From Candidatus Falkowbacteria bacterium CG10_big_fil_rev_8_21_14_0_10_43_10 (GTDB lineage: Bacteria > Patescibacteriota > Patescibacteriia > Patescibacteriales > XYC2-FULL-47-12), in NCBI GenBank assembly GCA_002773655.1, contig PFAR01000032.1, positions 1-15,263 on the forward strand: a stretch of 15,263 bases of DNA, given 5' to 3'. The translations under genes and the position numbers were made by a program. A model generated the notes under the pieces. That model was not told the origin of the DNA, did not search any database, and saw only the letters and a list, made by a program, of their open reading frames with translations. Below are positions 1 through 4,702 of the stretch, piece by piece (the stretch's first letter is position 1; every line of letters starts with the position of its first letter).

Positions 1-2
1 AT

Positions 3-437
3 TTATTAGTTAAGCAGAAAGCAGAAAATGGTATTTCAGAGTTTATGAAAAGAATCGGTGCCGGTTATATCTGCTATTTCAACGAAAAATACAGCCGCAC
101 CGGCGCTTTGTTTCAGGGCAAATATAAATTCAAACCAATAGCTTCAACCATAGATTTAATGAAAGTCTCGGTTTATATAAACTGCAACGCAGAAATCCAT
201 GGAATCGCCAAATCAGCCGATTGGATATGGTCAAGTTATTTAGATTATATCGGCCTGCGGCAAGGCACATTATGCGACAAAGATGAAGTCTTAAATGAAT
301 TTACGAACATAGAGCCATTTCTTTTTTATATTATCCACCAAGATCCAATCAACAGTAAAATCTGCAGCGCTATTCCGGCCGCCAAATTTATCTCGGTTTT
401 TATTATTTGCCGGTGGCAGGACTGGTGGAAAACATAA
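3..437 (+). CDS. REP-associated tyrosine transposase (Y1_Tnp / RAYT type), 5' end outside window, tail apparently lost
   Basis: The reading frame is open from the first bases of the window, so the gene starts upstream and its N-terminal HUH histidine motif cannot be seen. The visible part carries the family's central block: NGISEFMKRIGAGY, YFNEKYSRTGALFQGKYK, then a YINCN segment, WSSYLDYIG and LCDKDEVLNEF. These single-strand transposases are related to IS200/IS605 TnpA and are associated with palindromic REP elements. Members usually continue for roughly 30 charged, helical residues after this block. Here the family-like sequence stops near base 315. The remaining about 40 residues are simply the antisense of the neighbouring membrane protein gene, ending at a TAA at 435-437. 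I infer a C-terminally truncated, probably inactive copy. Family assignment is good; activity is unknown. Confidence 0.75.
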   Translation, partial: LLVKQKAENGISEFMKRIGAGYICYFNEKYSRTGALFQGKYKFKPIASTIDLMKVSVYINCNAEIHGIAKSADWIWSSYLDYIGLRQGTLCDKDEVLNEFTNIEPFLFYIIHQDPINSKICSAIPAAKFISVFIICRWQDWWKT

Positions 438-808
438 AGAGGTTTTAAAATTACCGCCAGAATAATTTCCCCCGGCAGATGCCATCTTTTTATCAGCTGA
501 TAAAATCCGCCCAGCCAGTCCGGCAATATAGCGCCCAAGACGGCGGCGATAATGCCAGGCGTGATTATCAAATCAGGCTTCAGCCAGAAAAGCAGGATAA
601 AATTAATAATTACAAAAATATGGTCGGCCAAGGCCAGCAGCAAAAAATTTTTAAATCCGATTTTTTTTAGATCCAGCGCTTCTTCGTCGCCGTGCGGAAT
701 AGCGTCAAAAACATAATGGGAAACAAGGCCGATAAAAAAAGCCCCAGCGGGATTAGTTATGGCTTGGCCGATGACGATGGCTGAAGTGGCGTGAATGGTT
801 AAGAACAT
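326..808 (-). CDS. Small integral membrane protein, YdjM/DUF457-like (metal-dependent hydrolase-like)
   Basis: This 160-residue protein has about four hydrophobic segments (roughly residues 8-30, 55-76, 80-98 and 140-159). It carries a pattern of histidines and aspartates at membrane edges: H6 near the start, H31 and D35 in SHYVFDAIPHGD, then H39, D41, D62-H63, D97 in ILPDW, and H128/H132. This pattern and length resemble the YdjM/DUF457 group of inner-membrane putative metal-dependent hydrolases, whose substrate is poorly known. The start is the ATG at 806-808; no Shine-Dalgarno site is visible. The stop at 326-328 lies inside the 3' end of the convergent transposase reading frame, consistent with that gene being the damaged one. 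The gene lies downstream of the tRNA on the same strand, separated by a fold-back repeat. Function is not established; only the membrane nature is secure. Confidence 0.6.
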   Translation of the reverse strand: MFLTIHATSAIVIGQAITNPAGAFFIGLVSHYVFDAIPHGDEEALDLKKIGFKNFLLLALADHIFVIINFILLFWLKPDLIITPGIIAAVLGAILPDWLGGFYQLIKRWHLPGEIILAVILKPLYVFHQSCHRQIIKTEINLAAGIALQILLLIGSWWII

Positions 809-819
809 TTTAGATTTAT

Positions 820-862
820 GATTTTAGATTTATGATTTTTTATCAATCATCAATCTAAAATC
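820..862. repeat. AT-rich fold-back repeat (GATTTTAGATTT type)
   Basis: Arms 820-837 and 845-862 pair over 17 of 18 positions around a 7-base loop. The same GATTTTAGATTT unit builds the inverted repeats at 12975-13036 and 14396-14469. It lies between the membrane protein gene and the 3' end of the tRNA gene. No U-tract follows the hairpin on the minus strand, so it is not a textbook terminator, although it could protect or process the tRNA 3' end. Confidence 0.7.
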
Positions 863-886
863 CGCAATTATAAATTTTATAAATTG

Positions 887-970
887 TGCCGCCGGTCGGA
901 CTCGAACCGACACGGTATTGCTACCACTGGATTTTGAGTCCAGCGCGTCTACCAGTTCCACCACGGCGGC
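887..970 (-). tRNA. tRNA-Leu, anticodon CAA
   Basis: Read on the minus strand, the 84-nt gene folds as a class II tRNA. The acceptor stem GCCGCCG pairs with CGGCGGC. The anticodon stem CTGGA/TCCAG encloses the loop CTCAAAA, giving anticodon CAA, which reads UUG. A long variable arm (around TGGTAGCAATACCG) marks the leucine type, and the T arm is GTCGG-TTCGAGT-CCGAC. The discriminator base is A, as expected for leucine. The bases after it are CAA, so the CCA end is not encoded and must be added by a nucleotidyltransferase. No neighbouring tRNA is seen. Confidence 0.96.
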
Positions 971-1011
971 ATAATATGTTAAAAGTTTTCACGGAGTTTA
1001 AATAAGCTTTT

Positions 1012-1058
1012 TTAATCCAGCACCACTTTCTATATATAAAAAAGTGGTGCTGGATTAA
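1012..1058. repeat. Perfect 18-bp hairpin, CCAGCACC-family element
   Basis: The left arm 1012-1029 (TTAATCCAGCACCACTTT) and right arm 1041-1058 are perfect reverse complements around an 11-base AT-rich loop. This is the shortest and best-preserved of four elements in the window that end in (A/T)CCAGCACC...GGTGCTGG(A/T). Neither side has a typical U-tract directly after the stem, so a simple intrinsic terminator is unlikely. Its size and structure resemble REP-type palindromes used by RAYT transposases, and a RAYT remnant lies about 0.6 kb away. Confidence 0.85.
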
Positions 1059-1079
1059 GTTTATCGCAGAAAATAGAGG

Positions 1080-1109
1080 TTGTCAAAGGGGCGAGGAATG
1101 TTGTATAAT
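1080..1109 (+). promoter_or_regulatory. Sigma70-like promoter for parA-parB
   Basis: A -35 box TTGTCA at 1080-1085 and a perfect -10 box TATAAT at 1104-1109 are separated by 18 bases. Transcription would begin near 1116, giving a leader of about 158 nt that includes the 1138-1248 fold-back repeat. It is the clearest promoter in the window. Confidence 0.7.
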
Positions 1110-1137
1110 AAAAATAAGCACTTTATTTTTAAATCCT

Positions 1138-1248
1138 AAATTCCAAGCGCCAAATCCCAAAAAAATTCTAAATCTCAAATTTTAAATCATAAAACCGTCT
1201 CTTGAATTTATAATTTAGAATTTATGATTTTTTTGGAATTTGGAATTT
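1138..1248. repeat. AT-rich fold-back repeat (AAATTCCAA type) in the parA leader
   Basis: The left side (about 1138-1194) is rich in AAATTCCAA/CCAAATCCC units followed by a run of A. The right side (about 1204-1248) is its imperfect reverse complement, with a run of T followed by GGAATTTGGAATTT. The same unit, in the same inverted layout, occurs at 4467-4599 and 14735-14872. Confidence 0.65.
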
Positions 1249-1273
1249 ATATTTTGTAATTTATATAATCGCA

Positions 1274-2044
1274 ATGAGTAAGATTATATCTATAATAAAT
1301 CAAAAGGGCGGGGTGGGAAAAACCACAACTGCCGTGAATTTAGGCGCTTATTTAGCCCAGTTAGGAAAGCGGGTGCTTTTAGTTGACATTGATCCGCAGG
1401 CCAATGCCACCTCCGGCTTGGGGATTGACCACCAAAATTTAGATCAGGGAATATATGAGGCTTTTGTCGGCAGCGTCCCTTTATCTCAAATCATAAAACA
1501 TACCGTGCAGGATAATTATAGAGTAGCGCCGGCGACGATTGCCCTGGCGGGAGCCGGCGTTGAATTAGTTAATATGCCGAACCGGGAATTCCGGCTGGAG
1601 CAGGCCTTAAAGAGCGTTAAGGACGAATATGATTATATTATCGTCGATTCTCCGCCCTCGCTGGGAATGCTGACGGTAAACGGCCTGGTGGCGGCGGACG
1701 AAATTTTAATTCCCATCCAATCAGAATATTTCGCCTTGGAGGGGCTGGGCCATTTATTGCACACCATCAGCCTGGTGCAGAATAATTTAAAGCCGAATTT
1801 AGGGATTATGGGAGCGGTAATTACCATGTTTGATTTGCGCAATCGCCTGTCGGGCGATGTGATGCGCGAGCTTTATCAGTATTTCCCCAACAAAGTTTTT
1901 CGCAGCGTGATTCCGCGTTCGGTAAAACTAGCCGAAGCGCCGAGTTTCGGCCGCTCAATCCTGCACTATGACCCGCTGTCAAAGGGAGCCAGGGCGTATG
2001 AGCGGCTGGCGAGAGAAGTCATAGATCTTGAGAAGAATTTTTAA
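1274..2044 (+). CDS. parA: Chromosome partitioning ATPase ParA (Soj family)
   Basis: This 256-residue cytoplasmic ATPase dimerises on DNA with ATP and moves ParB-parS complexes, segregating the chromosome origin. The deviant Walker A motif KGGVGKTT is at residues 11-18 and includes the signature lysine K11. Walker A' is VDIDPQAN (37-44), and Walker B is IIVDSPPS (122-129). The length is normal for chromosomal Soj proteins, which lack the extra N-terminal DNA-binding domain of many plasmid ParAs. The ATG at 1274 is the obvious start because the conserved N-terminus begins at once; no Shine-Dalgarno site precedes it. parB follows after 24 bases in the same direction, so the two are very likely one operon driven by the 1080-1109 promoter. 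All key residues are present. Confidence 0.97.
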   Translation: MSKIISIINQKGGVGKTTTAVNLGAYLAQLGKRVLLVDIDPQANATSGLGIDHQNLDQGIYEAFVGSVPLSQIIKHTVQDNYRVAPATIALAGAGVELVNMPNREFRLEQALKSVKDEYDYIIVDSPPSLGMLTVNGLVAADEILIPIQSEYFALEGLGHLLHTISLVQNNLKPNLGIMGAVITMFDLRNRLSGDVMRELYQYFPNKVFRSVIPRSVKLAEAPSFGRSILHYDPLSKGARAYERLAREVIDLEKNF

Positions 2045-2068
2045 TTTTCGTTTAATAATTATAAAATT

Positions 2069-2992
2069 ATGGTTAACATCAAACAATCTTCATCGCTCGG
2101 CCGGGGTTTAAGCTCTCTTATCCCGCAAAAAAACGATAGTAAACCGGAGCCGGAGGGAAACGGCGCTGTTCAGGCTGTTGAAGCCGGAGAACAGCCGGCA
2201 GAACTCCGGGAGGGGGATCAGCTGATTAAAATTTCCGTTAACTCCATTAAAGCTAATCCGATGCAGCCGCGCTCCAAATTCAGCTCTGAATCGCTGGATG
2301 AGCTGGCCGAATCGATAAAACAGCACGGAATATTGCAGCCCCTGGTGGTGACTTCAAAGGGCGGCGGCCAGTATGAGCTGATACTGGGAGAGCGGCGTTT
2401 GCGCGCGGCGAAAAGGGCGATGCTGAAAGAAGTGCCGGTAATCGTGCGCTCCGCCGATTTGCAGGAAAAGTTAGAGCTGGCTTTAGTTGAAAATATCGTC
2501 CGGGAGGACCTTAATCCGATTGAACTGGCCGAAGCTTACCAGCGTTATATGAATGAATTTGAGCTTACCCACGAAGAGGCCTCTTTCCGGTTAAGCAAAT
2601 CTCGTTCCGCCATTACCAATACGCTCCGCCTGCTTCAGCTTCCGGACGAAATAAAAGAAGCCTTGATTGACGGGCGGCTTTCCGAGACCCACGCCAAAGT
2701 TATCGTCGGCCTGCCGACCGCGGAACAGCAGATTGAACTGTTTAAAAAAGTTGTTCAGCGCGGCTTGTCAGTGGCCCGCACCCGCCTGGAAACCCAGAAA
2801 ATGGGCGGCACCAAAGAAGCCCGCCTTAAGATTGATCCCAAAGACGAAGAAATGACTAAGCGGCTGCGCCAGTATTTAGGCACCCGGGTTAAGATAGAGA
2901 GAGCTGGCTATAAAGGGAAAATTATTATTGAATTTTTTAATTATGATGAACTGGAGGAGATAGTTGAAAAGATATTGAATAACGAAGTATAA
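2069..2992 (+). CDS. parB: Chromosome partitioning protein ParB (Spo0J family)
   Basis: This 307-residue protein is the centromere-binding CTPase partner of ParA. The N-terminal SLGRGLSSLIPQ (residues 9-20) is the ParA-stimulating peptide with its arginine R12. It is followed by a low-complexity Glu/Pro/Ala linker (about 22-50). The CTP-binding ParB domain contains NPMQPR (63-68), GERRLRAAK (107-115) and ENIVREDLNP (141-150). A helix-turn-helix region for parS recognition spans about 165-192 (HEEASFRLSKSRSAITNTLRLLQLP), and the C-terminal 60 residues should dimerise. No parS site was seen in the window. The stop lies 8 bases from the stop of the convergent rsh gene, leaving no room for a separate terminator. 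The start lacks a visible ribosome binding site. Confidence 0.96.
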   Translation: MVNIKQSSSLGRGLSSLIPQKNDSKPEPEGNGAVQAVEAGEQPAELREGDQLIKISVNSIKANPMQPRSKFSSESLDELAESIKQHGILQPLVVTSKGGGQYELILGERRLRAAKRAMLKEVPVIVRSADLQEKLELALVENIVREDLNPIELAEAYQRYMNEFELTHEEASFRLSKSRSAITNTLRLLQLPDEIKEALIDGRLSETHAKVIVGLPTAEQQIELFKKVVQRGLSVARTRLETQKMGGTKEARLKIDPKDEEMTKRLRQYLGTRVKIERAGYKGKIIIEFFNYDELEEIVEKILNNEV

Positions 2993-3000
2993 AGTAGATT

Positions 3001-4458
3001 TTATCTCCACGGCATAAATTTTTCCCGCCAGCCCCCCTGCTTCAATGAGAATTTTATTTTAGAGCGGGCGCGCTGGGTTTTGGCGATTTTCAGCCAGTCG
3101 CGGCTGGGCTTGCGGTGATTTTTTTCAATGATAATTTCCACTAAGTCGCCGCTTCTTAGCTCCGTATTCAGCTTGCTTATTTTATCGTTAATCATTACGC
3201 CGATGCATTGGTCGCCGATGTCGGTATGGACGGCATAGGCGAAGTCGATCGGCGTCGCGCCGTCCGGCAGGTCAATCACGTCTCCCTTGGGAGTAAAGAC
3301 AAAAATGCGGTCCTGAAAAACGTCAATCTTGGCCGTGGAAATAAATTCCTCGGAATTAGCGGTGTGCCGCATCAGGACGAGTATGTCGCGCACCCAGCGG
3401 GGCTGCTTTCCCAGAGAAATTTTTTTATTTTTGTAAAACCAGTGGGCGGCGATTCCATAAATCGATTCCTCGTACATTTTTTGCGTCAGCACCTGGAACT
3501 CGGTAACCTTTCCCCCCGGTCCGAAGACGGTAGTGTGCAGCGCCTGATAGCCGTTCGGCTTAGGCACGGCGATGTAGTCCTTGAAGCGGTTGGTTTTCGG
3601 CCGCCACAAAGAATGGATTACCCCGATTGTTTTATAGCAGTCCGCCACGCTGTCGACTATAATGCGCAGGGCGAAGACATCATAAATATCGGAAAATTTG
3701 CGTTCTTTCTTCTGCATTTTTAGAAAGATGCTGTACAGGCTTTTAAAGCGCCCCTGAATATCAAAATTTATTCCCGCCTCTTTCAGTTGCGGCATTAAAA
3801 TATTTTTTGTTTTTTTAATGTACTGCTTATTCTCCAATTTTTGCTCGTGTTCGTAGGTAAATTCAAGTTTTTTATACTCCTCCGGGTAGAGGTATTTAAA
3901 GCAGAGGTCTTCCATTTGGTATTTAAAATACCAAATTCCCAGCAGTCCGGCGATGGGAACATAAATTTCCAAAGTTTCCCTGGCTATCCGCTGGCGCTTA
4001 TTTTCCGGCAAGGCGTCCAGCGTCATGAGATTATGGAGCCGATCGGCGAATTTTATCAGAATCACGCGGATGTCGGCGGCCATGGCAATAAACATTTTCT
4101 TCAAGCTCTCCGCGTGGCGCTCGATGCCGCGGTATTTTATTTTTCCTACTTTAGTGATTCCTTCCACCATGTCGGCGACGTCTTTGCCGAATTGTTTTTC
4201 AATTTCTTTCAGGTTTTCTCCGGTATCCTCCGGCACGTCATGCAGCAGGCCGGCTATTATGACATCCGGTTCGGCTTTTATCTGGGCGAGCGTCAGGGCG
4301 GTCTGAAGGGGATGCTGCAGATAGGATTCTCCCGACTTTCTTTTCTGGCCCTGGTGCGCTTTGGCCGCGAATTCATAAGCAAGTATAATCATATCCGTAT
4401 CCACCCGCGGGTCGTTTTTTTTAAGCTCGTCTATTATTTGTTGGATTGTGATAGGCAT
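3001..4458 (-). CDS. RelA/SpoT homologue, (p)ppGpp synthetase/hydrolase, short form lacking ACT domain
   Basis: This 485-residue protein makes and degrades the alarmone (p)ppGpp. The HD hydrolase domain (about 25-180) has H49, H73-D74 in LLHDVPEDT and D139 in FADRLHN, so hydrolysis looks intact. The synthetase domain (about 235-342) contains GRFKSLYSI, IYDVFALR, RFKDYIAVPKPNGYQALHTT and E320. A TGS domain follows (about 384-446). The protein then ends, whereas typical long RSH proteins continue to over 700 residues with helical, zinc-finger and ACT domains. In the block usually written EVQIRT-x-x-MH, this protein has EFQVLTQKMY, so the usual Arg and His are Leu and Tyr. I chose the ATG at 4456-4458 over one 8 codons upstream (4482), because the upstream one lies inside an intergenic repeat. 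It is the last gene of the minus-strand block. Confidence 0.92.
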   Translation of the reverse strand: MPITIQQIIDELKKNDPRVDTDMIILAYEFAAKAHQGQKRKSGESYLQHPLQTALTLAQIKAEPDVIIAGLLHDVPEDTGENLKEIEKQFGKDVADMVEGITKVGKIKYRGIERHAESLKKMFIAMAADIRVILIKFADRLHNLMTLDALPENKRQRIARETLEIYVPIAGLLGIWYFKYQMEDLCFKYLYPEEYKKLEFTYEHEQKLENKQYIKKTKNILMPQLKEAGINFDIQGRFKSLYSIFLKMQKKERKFSDIYDVFALRIIVDSVADCYKTIGVIHSLWRPKTNRFKDYIAVPKPNGYQALHTTVFGPGGKVTEFQVLTQKMYEESIYGIAAHWFYKNKKISLGKQPRWVRDILVLMRHTANSEEFISTAKIDVFQDRIFVFTPKGDVIDLPDGATPIDFAYAVHTDIGDQCIGVMINDKISKLNTELRSGDLVEIIIEKNHRKPSRDWLKIAKTQRARSKIKFSLKQGGWREKFMPWR

Positions 4459-4466
4459 AATATATA

Positions 4467-4599
4467 AAATTCCAAATGACAAATTCCAAATTCCAAAAAA
4501 ATTATAAATTTCAAATTATAAATACTAAAGTCCATTTTGAAATTTAGAATTTAGAATTTGAAGTTTCTTTGGAATTTGGTGCTTGGAATTTGGAATTTT
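4467..4599. repeat. AT-rich fold-back repeat (AAATTCCAA type) between topA and rsh
   Basis: AAATTCCAAATTCCAA units on the left (from 4467) are mirrored by GGAATTTGGTGCTTGGAATT on the right (ending near 4599), with less regular AT-rich pairing between. It abuts the CCAGCACC element at 4600-4702. The right arm contains GGTGCTTGGA, close to the GGTGCTGGA end of that other family. Confidence 0.7.
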
Positions 4600-4702
4600 A
4601 TCCAGCACCGTGCCCGAATACCCTGCGGTCTCTGCCGCAGGGATGAAGGGCTATCATCATTCTTGCCGTAGGGTTTAATACCCTGCGGTCAAGGTGCTGG
4701 AT
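4600..4702. repeat. 103-bp CCAGCACC-family element with two internal hairpins
   Basis: The ends ATCCAGCACC (4600-4609) and GGTGCTGGAT (4693-4702) are perfect inverted repeats. Inside, CCCTGCGG (4621-4628) pairs with CCGCAGGG (4635-4642). CCGTAGGGT (4666-4674) pairs with ACCCTGCGG (4680-4688) with one G-T pair. The 14-mer AATACCCTGCGGTC occurs twice as a direct repeat, at 4617-4630 and 4677-4690, exactly 60 bases apart, which suggests nested duplication or insertion. The element ends on the base before the topA stop codon, so it would be the first thing in the topA 3' untranslated region. Confidence 0.8.

Larger units (their letters stand above)
971..1273. other. Divergent intergenic region between tRNA-Leu and parA
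   Basis: This 303-bp gap holds no convincing gene. In order it contains an AT-rich stretch next to the tRNA 5' end, the perfect CCAGCACC-type hairpin (1012-1058), a sigma70-like promoter pointing to parA (1080-1109) and a long imperfect AT-rich fold-back (1138-1248) that would form most of the parA leader. I looked for a ParB binding palindrome (parS-like, centred on CACGTG) here and saw none. Confidence 0.7.

Noticed and set aside
1012..1058. Hairpin read as an intrinsic terminator for the tRNA or the upstream region
   Set aside because: The stem is strong, but no U-tract follows it on either strand, and it lies upstream of both flanking genes rather than downstream. The shared CCAGCACC ends with three other loci fit a repeat element better.
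3208..4467. Long plus-strand reading frames opposite rsh (3208-3723 and 3841-4467)
   Set aside because: They are antisense shadows of a well-supported RSH gene; their translations show no domain and no start signals.
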